Below, piece by piece: positions 55,835 to 64,000 of a DNA stretch of 64,000 nt (its first letter is position 1; every line of letters begins with the position of its first letter). Both the position numbers and the translations under genes were made by a program. Under the pieces are notes generated by a model. That model saw only the letters and a program-made list of their open reading frames with translations. It was not told where the DNA came from and made no database searches. The stretch is from Rhizobium lentis (GTDB lineage Bacteria > Pseudomonadota > Alphaproteobacteria > Rhizobiales > Rhizobiaceae): contig NZ_JACHBD010000001.1 in NCBI RefSeq assembly GCF_014200175.1, positions 248,001 to 312,000 of the forward strand, in the 5' to 3' direction.

Positions 55835-56827
55835 ATGAAGAAGTTCATGAACACTGCGGAAACCATGGTCGCCGAAAGCGTCGAAGGCTTCGTGCGCGCC
55901 CATGAGGCCTTCGTGGTGTTCGGGGCCGAGCGCAAATGCATCCGCCGCCGCCACCTCACGTTGGGCAAGGTGGCGCTCATCTCAGGCGGCGGCGCCGGCC
56001 ATGAACCGATGCATATCGGCTTCATCGGCCAGGGAATGCTGGATGCCGCCTGTGTCGGCCATATCTTCACCTCGCCGACACCGAGCCAGATCATTGCCGC
56101 CATTGAGGAGGCGGACACCGGCGCCGGCTGCCTGCTCGTGGTCAAGAATTACGATGGCGACCTGATGAATTTCGAAATGGCGATCGAGATGGCCGGCGAC
56201 CGCCACAGCCTCGACATGGTCGTCGTCAGCGACGATATCGAGACGTCGAGAACAGGCGAAGGCCGCGGCCGGCGCGGCGTCGCCGGAACGCTGATCGTCG
56301 AAAAGCTTATAGGTGCCGCGGCCGAACGCGGCATGTCGCTTGCCGAATTGAAGCAGCTTGGCGAGGGATTGAACAGACGCTACCGCTCGATGGGTGTGGC
56401 CCTGAACGGCGTGACAGTGCCGCAGACCGAACGCAAGACATTTGCGCTCGGACCCGGCGAAATGGAAATGGGCGTCGGCATCCACGGCGAGCCCGGCCAT
56501 GTCAGGCAGCCCTTCGCCGCTGCCGATGCCATCATCGGACATCTCTGCGAAACCATCGCCGATGACATCGCGGCAGCGCCGGGCATGCGAGCCCTGCTGT
56601 TCGTCAACGGCCTCGGCGGCACGCCGCCCGCCGAACTCTACCTCGCCTATAACAGCGCCCGCCGTTTCATCGAGGAAAGAGGCATTCCGATCGAGCGCTC
56701 GCTTGTTGGAACCTACGTCACCTCGCTCGACATGCAGGGGCTGTCTGTCACCCTTGCTTTGCTGACCGACGAGGAAATCGCTCTCTGGGACGCGCCGGTG
56801 GCGACGGCGGCACTGCGTTGGCCGTAA
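55835..56827 (+). CDS. dhaK: Dihydroxyacetone kinase subunit DhaK
   Basis: 330 residues from ATG 55835 (GGGAGGGG upstream). SGGGAGHEPMHIG, KNYDGDLMNFEMAIEM and the covalent-binding histidine (His 217) in VGIHGEPG are intact. Lacks a fused DhaL part, as expected for the PEP-dependent type. It completes a set with dhaL, dhaM, HPr and EI, and closes the operon. Confidence 0.93.
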   Translation: MKKFMNTAETMVAESVEGFVRAHEAFVVFGAERKCIRRRHLTLGKVALISGGGAGHEPMHIGFIGQGMLDAACVGHIFTSPTPSQIIAAIEEADTGAGCLLVVKNYDGDLMNFEMAIEMAGDRHSLDMVVVSDDIETSRTGEGRGRRGVAGTLIVEKLIGAAAERGMSLAELKQLGEGLNRRYRSMGVALNGVTVPQTERKTFALGPGEMEMGVGIHGEPGHVRQPFAAADAIIGHLCETIADDIAAAPGMRALLFVNGLGGTPPAELYLAYNSARRFIEERGIPIERSLVGTYVTSLDMQGLSVTLALLTDEEIALWDAPVATAALRWP

Positions 56828-56869
56828 CCGCAATCCAGAAATATCAGATGGAAAGCGGCGCCGAGGCCG

Positions 56870-57010
56870 CACCGCACCTGCCCTCCGCGGCAGCGGCAGC
56901 CAGCCGCCGATGCGAAACGCGCCGGTCGAGAGATAGACGAGGTCGAGCACGTGCCAGTCGGCATGGCTGAGCTCGCTGCAGGAAAGCACCGGCTGCGGAT
57001 CGACCGTCAG
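56870..57010 (-). pseudogene. Probable gene remnant
   Basis: The minus-strand frame reads DPQPVLSCSELSHADWHVLD then LVYLSTGAFRIGGWLPLP, which looks like real protein. It is not continued sensibly into the dhaK coding region or upstream beyond about 57010. I do not recognise the family. Confidence 0.35.
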
Positions 57011-57145
57011 CGCCCTTCAATACCGCTCATCCCAGAATGCGTCGAACCATCCGGCTCCTCCGGCGGCTTCACCGCTGCGACGGAGAAATTCGCCTAAGCC
57101 TGGGCCGACGGCACCGGCCTTTTCGAAACACCACTTGCCCCGTTG

Positions 57146-57163
57146 CGATTTAATCGGATGCGA
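57146..57163. promoter_or_regulatory. Candidate OhrR operator upstream of ohrR
   Basis: CGATTTAATCGGATGCGA at 57146-57163 matches the sequence at 59799-59816 upstream of ohr at 17 of 18 bases. Confidence 0.65.
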
Positions 57164-57200
57164 TATATATAGTTATTAAAACCCCGGACAGGATAGAGCC

Positions 57201-57698
57201 ATGATCACGTCTAAAACCGCAGAAAAGCCCGACACGGCTGCGCCCGCCTTCAAGGAGGCCGGCAGCAGGAAGCTGTCGACCTTCCTGTGCTTCGCGGTCT
57301 ATTCGGCCAATCTCGCCTTCGGCCGCGCCTACAAGCCGATCCTCGACGCGCTCGGCCTGACCTATACGCAGTATATTGCCATGGTGGCCCTCTGCGAGGA
57401 GGACAACCAGACGGTCAGCATGCTGGGAGAAAAGCTGTTCCTCGAATCCAACACGCTGACGCCCATTCTGAAGAAGCTGGAGTCGGCCGGCTTTATCACC
57501 CGCCACCGCGATCCCGCCGATGAACGCCAGGTGCGTGTCAGCCTGACGCCAGCGGGGCGCGATCTTCTCGAAACCAATCCCGGCTCAGCCCTGATCGACG
57601 CCACCGGCCTCGGCGACGATTTCCCCGTCGTGCAGAAATCAGTGACGCGGCTGCGCGACAACCTGCTACGGGCGCAGGCGGAGCTGCAAAAATCATGA
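57201..57698 (+). CDS. ohrR: Organic hydroperoxide-responsive repressor OhrR (MarR family)
   Basis: 165 residues. The reactive cysteine of OhrR is in LSTFLCFAVYSANLAFGRAY, at the expected early position. LTYTQYIAMVALCEEDNQTV and ESNTLTPILKKLESAGFITR form the winged helix. It represses itself and ohr until organic peroxides oxidise the cysteine. The ohr gene lies 1.6 kb away. Confidence 0.9.
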   Translation: MITSKTAEKPDTAAPAFKEAGSRKLSTFLCFAVYSANLAFGRAYKPILDALGLTYTQYIAMVALCEEDNQTVSMLGEKLFLESNTLTPILKKLESAGFITRHRDPADERQVRVSLTPAGRDLLETNPGSALIDATGLGDDFPVVQKSVTRLRDNLLRAQAELQKS

Positions 57699-57707
57699 TC
57701 GCGGCAC

Positions 57708-58142
57708 ATGTCTTCGCCTAGTGACATGCCCGAGATCGCAATCGGTGCATTGATCGGGAATGGGAGCGTTCTTCTCGCCAGGCGAAGTTCGGAGCGCAGG
57801 ATGCACCCGGATCGGCGGAGCCTGCCGGGCGGTCACGTCGAAGACGGCGAAGATGCCGAAACCACACTGCGCCGGGAATTGCTGGAAGAAATCGGCGTGA
57901 CGCCGCAGCACTGGCTGTTGGCCGGAGAGTTCGCTTCGGAAAGCCCGCCCGGGGCATCCGCCACCTTCCATGTCTATCGCGTCGACCGATGGCAGGACTC
58001 TCCGCGACTTATCGGCGATGAACACACGGCGCTCAGATGGTTTACTGCCGCGGAGGTAGAACGCGAAACCGAACTGGCGCCGCCTCAGCTTGGTGAAATG
58101 CTCTTAAACCTGCTCAGACCGCAAACGAACCGGCAGGCATGA
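57708..58142 (+). CDS. Nudix hydrolase
   Basis: 144 residues. The Nudix box GGHVEDGEDAETTLRRELLE with EIGV is intact (Gx5Ex7REUxEExGU). Hydrolyses a nucleoside diphosphate linked to another group; the substrate is not evident. Starts 9 bases after ohrR, so it may be cotranscribed and aid in clearing oxidised nucleotides; this is inference. Confidence 0.88.
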   Translation: MSSPSDMPEIAIGALIGNGSVLLARRSSERRMHPDRRSLPGGHVEDGEDAETTLRRELLEEIGVTPQHWLLAGEFASESPPGASATFHVYRVDRWQDSPRLIGDEHTALRWFTAAEVERETELAPPQLGEMLLNLLRPQTNRQA

Positions 58143-58166
58143 TGACGGAAAAGAAGTGGCGCGCCC

Positions 58167-59204
58167 CTACAGAGCGCACTGCCGAACCTCCGCAAGCGCG
58201 CCTTCCTCCATCATCTCGGCCGCCTTGGCATACCCGCCACCCATTCCGTCGAGGAAATGCAGGTGCGAACCCGGCTGGCCCGACGGCACGAGGCAGGTCA
58301 TCAGCGCGTGAGACTGGCGGTGCAGCCCGAAGTCGATCTCGCCGCGCGCCCGTGCCGCGGCGAGGATGGCTTCGACGCTGTCGATCTGGTCCGGCGCGCA
58401 GTCGAGCGTCAGGCGCAGGCCGTCGTCGAACTTGCGGAAATCCGAATTGGAGGCGACCTCCGACCAGCGTTTCGCGCTGACCTGCTTCTCTCTTGCCATA
58501 CCCGTCCCTCCGGCAAGCGGATGGGACCGGCGCGGCGCGGCATCGAGTACCGCGAGCACGCGTCTTGCCAGCGCCGCAAAGACCTCGGGGCGCGTGTGGT
58601 CGCGCGGCTCGACCAACAATGACAGGATCTCGCCGCGCTGGCTCGGGAACGGCGCCCAGTCGCAGCTCAGACCCGTCAGGTCAGGCTTCATCGCATAACG
58701 GCCCGGCTTGACCAGAAAGCGGCCATTCTTGATCTGCTGCTCCGCCCATTTGAGCCCGCCTCCGGCAAACATCGCATAGGTCGCGCTCTCGGAGGCGGCA
58801 TAGCGCGCGATCCTGACGTCGCGCCCGTTGGCACGGATTTCGCCGACGGTGACGAGCCCGACACGCAAGTCGAGATGAAGCTTGGCTTTGGCGAAGCCCG
58901 CGACGTCACGCAAGGCCGATGTCGCCGCCATGATGCCGCTCGCCGGCAAGGCGAAGGCTGCTCCGTCTCCGCGAAACACGAAGGGAAAATCGAACGAACC
59001 CCGGGCATTGCCGAGGGCGGCGATGATCGATGCGCCGGCATAGTTGACGTCTTTATAGCGCCCCGACCGGATAGCTGCGGTCGAGCTGGCGACATCGGTG
59101 ATGCCGACCAGCCAATCGTCAGGCAATGGCTCGTAGACATCGGGATCGAGCACCAGCGAAAACTCGTCATAGGCCCGGTGCGACCCGGCGTGGCTGTTGA
59201 TCAT
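58167..59204 (-). CDS. DUF3095 family protein
   Basis: 345 residues. The pattern LVGITDVASSTAAIRSGRYK, then KDVNYAGASIIAALGN and FPFVFRGDGAAFALP, is that of DUF3095, remotely like the nucleotide cyclase fold (DVxxST, GDG). The C-terminal block SDFRKFDDGLRLTLDCAPDQ is also conserved. Runs opposite to the Nudix gene and in the same direction as ohr. Confidence 0.8.
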   Translation of the reverse strand: MINSHAGSHRAYDEFSLVLDPDVYEPLPDDWLVGITDVASSTAAIRSGRYKDVNYAGASIIAALGNARGSFDFPFVFRGDGAAFALPASGIMAATSALRDVAGFAKAKLHLDLRVGLVTVGEIRANGRDVRIARYAASESATYAMFAGGGLKWAEQQIKNGRFLVKPGRYAMKPDLTGLSCDWAPFPSQRGEILSLLVEPRDHTRPEVFAALARRVLAVLDAAPRRSHPLAGGTGMAREKQVSAKRWSEVASNSDFRKFDDGLRLTLDCAPDQIDSVEAILAAARARGEIDFGLHRQSHALMTCLVPSGQPGSHLHFLDGMGGGYAKAAEMMEEGALAEVRQCAL

Positions 59205-59248
59205 TGCAGGTTCTCCGGATCGGCAGGTCTGGCTGCTGGCTCAGAAAC

Positions 59249-59273
59249 GGGTCTGCCGCCAATCGGCAGACCC
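59249..59273 (-). terminator. Terminator-like hairpin after ohr
   Basis: GGGTCTGCCG (59249-59258) and CGGCAGACCC (59264-59273) pair perfectly with a 5-base loop. Read on the minus strand it is followed by GTTTCTG, a weak U-tract, just after the ohr stop. Confidence 0.7.
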
Positions 59274-59310
59274 CCGCTTGAAGCTCACGGCGCAAGGCCG
59301 GCCTTCCTGT

Positions 59311-59706
59311 TCAGATAAGCTTGGTTTCGACTTCGATATTGCCGCGAACCGCCTTGGAATAAGGGCAGATGCCGTGGGCCGCCTCGATCAGTTCCTGTGC
59401 GATCTCGCGGTCGATGTCTGCAAGGCTGACATTGAGTCGTGCACGCAGGAAGTAGGAGCCATTATCGCCGTTGAGCGTAATCTCAGCATCGACCTCGGGA
59501 CCGGCTGGCAAGGTGATCTTCCGCTGCGCAGCGGCGAGCTCGATGGCGCCGATATAGCAGGCTGACCAGGCGGCCCCGAACAGGTTTTCGGCCGCCGGGT
59601 GCGGCTGCGGCAGCTTAATGTCGAGCGTGCCGTCGCTGCTGCGTGCATAGCCGTTGCGACCGCCGGCGATGTGGGTCTTGCCAGCGAAAAGAAGCTTCTC
59701 AGTCAT
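59311..59706 (-). CDS. ohr: Organic hydroperoxide resistance protein Ohr
   Basis: 131 residues. The two redox cysteines are in WSACYIGA and HGICPYSKA; GGRNGYARSSDGTLDIKLP precedes them. Ohr reduces organic hydroperoxides with lipoyl-type thiols. The loop before the first cysteine (PQPHPAAENLFGA) is shorter than in typical 140-residue Ohr. Two candidate operators lie upstream of the start. Confidence 0.93.
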   Translation of the reverse strand: MTEKLLFAGKTHIAGGRNGYARSSDGTLDIKLPQPHPAAENLFGAAWSACYIGAIELAAAQRKITLPAGPEVDAEITLNGDNGSYFLRARLNVSLADIDREIAQELIEAAHGICPYSKAVRGNIEVETKLI

Positions 59707-59735
59707 TGTCGTATCCTTCGGTTTGGAAGTTTGTA

Positions 59736-59816
59736 TCGTATCCGCTTAAATCGGATGCGCGTTAATATGCCAGATTGAATTTAAAGTCAACACTATTCCG
59801 ATTTAATCGGATACGA
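59736..59816. promoter_or_regulatory. Pair of candidate OhrR operators upstream of ohr
   Basis: The near site is CGTATCCG...CGGATGCG (about 59738-59758), with a CTTAAAT centre. The far site at 59799-59816 is CGATTTAATCGGATACGA, nearly identical to the site before ohrR. Both are AT-centred dyads built from CGGAT(G/A)CG. Confidence 0.65.
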
Positions 59817-59947
59817 GTTTATTTTCCTCAAGACTTGAGCCAGCCGCCCAGCCAGGCTCGACCGGTTGCGCATTCACGTCTTGTCCGGGAAGGAGGCCCG
59901 CTATAGGCTTGCCTCGAGACTCGGGGCTTCACGAGGAAGGTGGAGAG

Positions 59948-60745
59948 ATGTCCGCCATAACCGAAGGCAATGCGAGACAATATGGCGACAGCCGCAAGCT
60001 CGCCGCCCGCGCCAGGCTCCATACCGAATACACCATCGCCGAAACGGGCTGGTTTCCATGGGTTGCCGCGCAGCTGCCTTTGAAACCGGCGGATCGCGTC
60101 CTCGACCTCGGCTGCGGGCCGGCATGGTTCTGGGCGGCAACGGCGGGTCTGCTGCCAGAGAATCTGCACCTGACGCTCGCCGACCTTTCGCCAGGCATGG
60201 TCGACGAGGCAGTGGCGCGCTGCGGCGCGCAGCCCTTCGGTTCCGTTCGAGGCTGCCGGGCCGATGCCGCCGCACTTCCCTTCGAAGACGGCGCCTTCGA
60301 TCTCGTGATCGCCATGCATATGCTCTATCACCTGCCCGACCCTGCCGCCGGCATCGCGGAGATGACGAGGGTGTTGGAACCGGGTGGATTTCTCTCGGTC
60401 ACCACCAACGGGATCGGCAATATGCGCGAGATCTATCGCCTGACGACCGTCTTCGGCAGCGCGCCGGCCGATCCGGCCGCCGCAGCCTTTGGATATGACG
60501 CCGCCGAGCAAATGATGCGGACGCAATTCGGAAACGTCGCCATGTCGCAGTATCCGGCAAGCATGCGGATCACCGAGCCCGAGGATGTCTTCCTGGCTCT
60601 GACCTCTTATCCGCCCGGCGAAGGCGCCGGCGAGCCTCAGCTCAGCGGTTTCCGCCGGGCGATCGCCGATGCCTTCAGGCAAGGCAGCGGCGCGCTCGAT
60701 GTCAGCAAGGAGACCGGGCTGTTCCTCAGCAGGAAGACGGCCTGA
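59948..60745 (+). CDS. SAM-dependent class I methyltransferase
   Basis: 265 residues from ATG 59948 (AGGTGGAG upstream). VLDLGCGPAWFWAATAGLLP is the SAM-binding motif I; LADLSPGMV, CRADAAALPFEDGAFDLVIA and MLYHLPDPAAGIAEMTRVLE follow in order. Resembles UbiE/Methyltransf_11 enzymes; substrate unknown. Confidence 0.88.
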   Translation: MSAITEGNARQYGDSRKLAARARLHTEYTIAETGWFPWVAAQLPLKPADRVLDLGCGPAWFWAATAGLLPENLHLTLADLSPGMVDEAVARCGAQPFGSVRGCRADAAALPFEDGAFDLVIAMHMLYHLPDPAAGIAEMTRVLEPGGFLSVTTNGIGNMREIYRLTTVFGSAPADPAAAAFGYDAAEQMMRTQFGNVAMSQYPASMRITEPEDVFLALTSYPPGEGAGEPQLSGFRRAIADAFRQGSGALDVSKETGLFLSRKTA

Positions 60746-60793
60746 TCGGATCGCCCTCTTTCAGGAACGCGACGGGCCGGAACAGAGCGGCCC

Positions 60794-61141
60794 TCAGACC
60801 TTCTCTTTCTTCCTGACCTTTTCCTTTGGCTCCACCGGTGCATCGGGCGTCGGGGCGAGCAGCTTGCGCAGTGATGCGATCTTGTCCTTCACCAGCGGCC
60901 GGAAGCGCGTCGCGCGGTAGGGCATGTCGGCCGCCCCGTAACCTTCCGGCCCGTCATCATTGCCGCGATGGATTTCCGCGAGCTTCACCCCGATGAAGGT
61001 GCCGTCGACATAATGGGTATATTCGCCCACCCAGCGGATCGTATAGATCTCGCCCTTGCGGATCAATTGATCGATGCTGACATGCTTGAAGGTGTCGTTG
61101 ATGCAGACGACCTTCTGGCCGACATGAAATTCATAGCTCAT
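60794..61141 (-). CDS. Conserved hypothetical protein
   Basis: 115 residues. VGQKVVCINDTFKHVSIDQL, then RKGEIYTIRWVGEYTHYVDG and FIGVKLAEIHR look like a small beta-barrel domain; the C-terminus is Lys-rich (EKVRKKEKV). Pattern seen in rhizobial genomes; function unknown. Confidence 0.75.
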   Translation of the reverse strand: MSYEFHVGQKVVCINDTFKHVSIDQLIRKGEIYTIRWVGEYTHYVDGTFIGVKLAEIHRGNDDGPEGYGAADMPYRATRFRPLVKDKIASLRKLLAPTPDAPVEPKEKVRKKEKV

Positions 61142-61264
61142 GGATCAAACTCTCAAAAGGCAATCCGCCTCGCCGATCTATAGCGCGCCCGGCGACGAGG
61201 ATGAACCCTTTTCTGCCGGCGGACTTCATGCCGCGTGAGCGCCTCTTCCTCTCATGCAACAAGC

Positions 61265-62575
61265 TCAGTCGCAATAGACCTTGCCGCTCTTGCGGGAGCG
61301 CAGATCGAAGTGGAAGTGGTTCCAGTGTTCCGGGTTGCTGCCCGGCCCGAGCACCGTGCTGAAATAGCGGCAGCTATCGGTGCGCACCGCCTTCAGCAGC
61401 CGGCCCTCGCGCAGCGAGAACAGACCCTTCTTGCGCACGTCGATCTCGTGGCCATTCTTCAGCACGAACTTGCCGACGTCGATGGCGTTGCCGCGGGCAT
61501 GTTCCGACATCGGATTGTATCGCTGACGGCTGTTGTTCATGCGCCGGCAGGAATAGCCGCCGAGCGGCTGGATCGTTCTGATGCCGCTCCAGTAGCGGAA
61601 GCGCGCGGATGGAGCGAGCTCATTCTTCACCCATTTGGCGAAGGCGAGCGTCACCTGACAGTTCAGCGTCACGGCCGGCTTCACGCCGATATTGCCGGAA
61701 AGTCCCTTCAGCGATACCGGATAAGGCACTTGGCAGGCCGGCCCTTGCGAGATCGGCGGCTTTTCGTCGAAGAGCACTCCCATGCGCTTCAGTTCGCGCC
61801 GGCAGGCAAGCTCGGAAGCCGGCATGACGCTCGGGTCGACCGGTGCGGCGGGCTCGCTCATCATCGGATTGTTCGGCCGCAGCATCGCCACTTGCTCGGC
61901 CTCGTCCTCTTCAGGAACGCGGGATGGCGCGGTGACCGGACTGCCGTCGCTCCAAGTGGGCGCACGGCTCATCTGCGACTGCGCTGCCGGCTGCGGCATT
62001 GCCCGCGGTGCCGGCTGGTGCATTGGTTGGTTGAGCTGCAGCGGATTGTCGGTGCCGATGCCGTCGACGACCGGCTCGGTGGCGTTGCCCTCGGCGATCT
62101 GCTGCTGTTGCTCCTGCGCCAGCCCGACGACGGGCTCTGCTCCAAGCTCATCATCCATGTTGACGCCGCCGGAAGGGATCGCAAGGTTTTGGGTGCCACC
62201 CCAATTGCCGTTCGGCTGACCGGCCGCCATCGCCTCATCACTGTCGATCATCGGCAGTTTTCGCCCCTGCGCCCTCGGCGCGCGAGCCGGATGGCCGGCA
62301 CCGGCAAGGTTCGGCGTATCGAGATAGTCGACCGAACCTTGCGTATTACCGACCGGGGCGCTGACAACCGGATAGGACGCCTGGCTTTCCACGGGCGCCA
62401 TGCGCACGGCCGGCGCCATGTGCGAAGCACCCCGAGACGGCGAAATCGAACTGACCCTGGTGCCGTTGTCGACATTGGCCGGCGGCACCAGTCCGTCGCT
62501 GATCGAACAGGTCGTCAGTGCAGCCGACAGCAGCACGGGCAGGAAGACTCGCCGAGGAAAGGAAACAAACGCCAT
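61265..62575 (-). CDS. Extensin-like family lipoprotein
   Basis: 436 residues from ATG 62575. The signal peptide ends in a lipobox-like LSAALTTC. A long, low-complexity Pro/Gln/Ala-rich linker (about residues 20-240) follows. The C-terminal extensin-like domain has CQVPYPVSLKGLSG, SCRRMNNSRQRYNPMSEHAR, GNAIDVGKFVLKNGHEID and EHWNHFHFDL, like D-Ala-D-Ala carboxypeptidase-type metal sites. Likely acts on the cell wall in the periplasm. Confidence 0.85.
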   Translation of the reverse strand: MAFVSFPRRVFLPVLLSAALTTCSISDGLVPPANVDNGTRVSSISPSRGASHMAPAVRMAPVESQASYPVVSAPVGNTQGSVDYLDTPNLAGAGHPARAPRAQGRKLPMIDSDEAMAAGQPNGNWGGTQNLAIPSGGVNMDDELGAEPVVGLAQEQQQQIAEGNATEPVVDGIGTDNPLQLNQPMHQPAPRAMPQPAAQSQMSRAPTWSDGSPVTAPSRVPEEDEAEQVAMLRPNNPMMSEPAAPVDPSVMPASELACRRELKRMGVLFDEKPPISQGPACQVPYPVSLKGLSGNIGVKPAVTLNCQVTLAFAKWVKNELAPSARFRYWSGIRTIQPLGGYSCRRMNNSRQRYNPMSEHARGNAIDVGKFVLKNGHEIDVRKKGLFSLREGRLLKAVRTDSCRYFSTVLGPGSNPEHWNHFHFDLRSRKSGKVYCD

Positions 62576-62685
62576 ACTCTTATCGCTTCCGTGGGCCGGC
62601 CGCAGAGTGACCGAAAAAACTCGGTCCAATTTTAATTAAAAACGGTGAATGAAAACTTACCGGCACAATCTGGACGCGACGGGAA

Positions 62686-62710
62686 TGAAAAAGGCGGCTT
62701 TCGCCGCCTT
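62686..62710 (-). terminator. Intrinsic terminator of the chemotaxis receptor gene
   Basis: AAGGCGG-CTTT-CGCCGCCTT spans 62691-62710 and, on the minus strand, is followed by TTTTC. It lies just after the receptor stop. Confidence 0.88.
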
Positions 62711-62726
62711 CCAACCTGCTGTGAAC

Positions 62727-64000
62727 TCACGCTGCCCGTGTGTATCGGGTGTCCCGCTGCTGCTCCGCTCCGCGCAGGCGAAAATTCGCAAGCAGCGTCT
62801 TCAGCTGAGTGCTTTCGTCGGCGAGCGTGCGGCTTGCCGCCGTCGTCTCCTCGACCATCGCCGCGTTCTGCTGCGTCATCTGGTCCATGTGGTTGACGGA
62901 ACTGTTGATCTCGTTGAGTCCGGTCGACTGCTCGCGCGCCGCCGTCGCGATCGAGGCGACGTGATCGTTGACCTGATTGACCAAGGCCTCGATTTCCAAC
63001 AGCGCATCGCCCGTCGAGCGCACCAGCGCCACCCCGCCCTCGACTTCGGTCGCCGACCGGCTGATCAGTTCCTTGATCTCCTTGGCGGCGTTGGCCGAGC
63101 GCTGCGCAAGCTCGCGCACTTCCTGGGCAACGACGGCAAAGCCGCGGCCCGCCTCGCCGGCCCGCGCCGCTTCCACGCCGGCATTGAGCGCCAGAAGGTT
63201 CGTCTGGAAGGCGATCTCGTCGATGACCGAGATGATCTGGTTGATGCGGCTTGAGGATTCCTCGATCCGACCCATCGCCGTCACCGCATTGCGGACGATC
63301 TCGCCGGAGCGTCCGGCGCTCGCCTTGGTCTCGGCCACCATCTCGCGGGCCTCGTTCGCCCGCTCCGATGCCGTCTTGACCGTCGCGGTAATCTCGTCAA
63401 GGGCTGCGGCCGTCTCTTCGAGAGCCGCCGCCTGCTGCTCCGTCCGTTTCGACAGGTTGCCGGTCGCTTCACTGATGTCGGAGGCGCTGTCGTTGACCAC
63501 GCGGCTCGATTCGGCAATCGCGTGGATGACGCCGTTCAGCGCATCGACGGCCGCATTGAAATCATTCCTGAGCTTGGCGTAATCCTCGCCGATATCGTCG
63601 ATTGCAACCGTCAGATCGCCGCCCGCCAGCTTCTCCAGGCCGACGCCGAGCGCCTGCATGGCGCGGCTCTGCCGCTCGGAGGCCGAGCGCAGGCTCGCCT
63701 CGTTGCCGCGGCGTTCGTCCTCGATCTGCCGTTGCCTTTCGTCTTCACGCCCACGTAGCGCGCTGCGCTCATCCACGGAGTCGCGCAGCACCAACAGCAC
63801 CTTGGCCATCTGGCCGATCTCGTCGCGGCGATCGCTGCCGGCGATCTCCACCGACGCCTCTTCGGCGGCAATCGCATTCATCGCCGTCTTCAGCCGGGCG
63901 ATCGGCGCCGTGACGCTGCGGACGATGGCATAAGCAATGGCAATCGTGGCGGCCGCACCGAGCAGGCAGAGCGCCGCCGCCCAGATCGCATTCTGGCGAT
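62727..64000 (-). CDS. Methyl-accepting chemotaxis protein, 5' end beyond the window
   Basis: At least 424 residues. At the right edge a membrane helix ([20 protein letters not shown]) and a HAMP start ([14 protein letters not shown]) are coded. The signalling domain has the hairpin tip [40 protein letters not shown] and [10 protein letters not shown]. The first in-window ATG at 63881 lies inside the HAMP region and is not the start. Confidence 0.93.
   Translation of the reverse strand, partial: RQNAIWAAALCLLGAAATIAIAYAIVRSVTAPIARLKTAMNAIAAEEASVEIAGSDRRDEIGQMAKVLLVLRDSVDERSALRGREDERQRQIEDERRGNEASLRSASERQSRAMQALGVGLEKLAGGDLTVAIDDIGEDYAKLRNDFNAAVDALNGVIHAIAESSRVVNDSASDISEATGNLSKRTEQQAAALEETAAALDEITATVKTASERANEAREMVAETKASAGRSGEIVRNAVTAMGRIEESSSRINQIISVIDEIAFQTNLLALNAGVEAARAGEAGRGFAVVAQEVRELAQRSANAAKEIKELISRSATEVEGGVALVRSTGDALLEIEALVNQVNDHVASIATAAREQSTGLNEINSSVNHMDQMTQQNAAMVEETTAASRTLADESTQLKTLLANFRLRGAEQQRDTRYTRAA

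Noticed and set aside
62641..62720. Possible CRISPR or tandem repeat near 62.7 kb
   Set aside because: Only one hairpin with a T-run, best read as a terminator; no repeat-spacer pattern anywhere in the window.

Overview
The window is GC-rich chromosomal-type DNA from an alphaproteobacterium, most likely a Rhizobium of the etli/leguminosarum group. This rests on the cobO-cobN-cobW-cobP aerobic cobalamin cluster, Aap-type amino acid transporter genes, an aqpS-type arsenic operon, DUF1127 proteins and palindromic intergenic repeats of the kind found in Rhizobiales. No tRNA, rRNA, CRISPR array, prophage or intact insertion sequence was seen.

Layout. 0-12 kb holds vitamin B12 synthesis. A minus-strand operon (cobP, cobW, cobN, cobO) lies behind a cobalamin riboswitch, and cobQ stands apart, separated by a ClC chloride channel and a class III adenylate cyclase. 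12-20 kb is mixed: a lone glycine-betaine-type binding protein, an entericidin-like lipoprotein, a LysR/DUF1127 pair, an ArgP/LysE-type exporter pair, a GreA-like protein, an MgtC-like membrane protein and small DUF proteins, plus one frameshifted gene. 20-27 kb is a compact unit for an amino acid: LysR regulator, binding protein, two permeases and a PatB/MalY-type C-S lyase, but no ATPase. It is followed by a HAD phosphatase gene broken by a stop codon. A relic of a HAD gene lies at the other end of this unit. 27-33 kb holds a redoxin, a GlxA-type regulator and two related tandem-receiver proteins, one with a GGDEF domain. 33-38 kb is an arsenic operon (arsR, two unrelated arsenate reductases, aqpS, arsH, an MFS exporter) with a divergent DUF6428 gene. 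38-44.5 kb has an MscS-type channel, a DUF924 protein, a receiver/histidine kinase and a drug-efflux MFS protein.

45-57 kb is the most coherent system: one long plus-strand operon with an ABC transporter of the glycerol/polyol kind (binding protein, two permeases, a small two-helix membrane protein, two ATPases). It is followed by an ATP-dependent DhaK-DhaL fusion kinase and then a complete PEP-dependent dihydroxyacetone kinase relay (DhaL, DhaM, a dedicated HPr, a dedicated enzyme I, a putative DNA-binding protein, DhaK). The operon therefore appears to import a triose or polyol and phosphorylate dihydroxyacetone by two routes.

57-60 kb is an organic peroxide module (ohrR, Nudix, DUF3095, ohr) tied together by a shared operator-like sequence upstream of ohrR and ohr. 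60-64 kb has a methyltransferase, a small conserved protein, an extensin-like lipoprotein and the 3' part of a chemotaxis receptor that runs off the right edge.

Genes damaged or doubtful in this copy: a small coiled-coil protein (apparent 1-base deletion near 17.45 kb), the HAD gene at 26.2 kb (in-frame TGA), and the adenylate cyclase, whose reading frame is open well upstream of its first ATG but has no ordinary start codon there.
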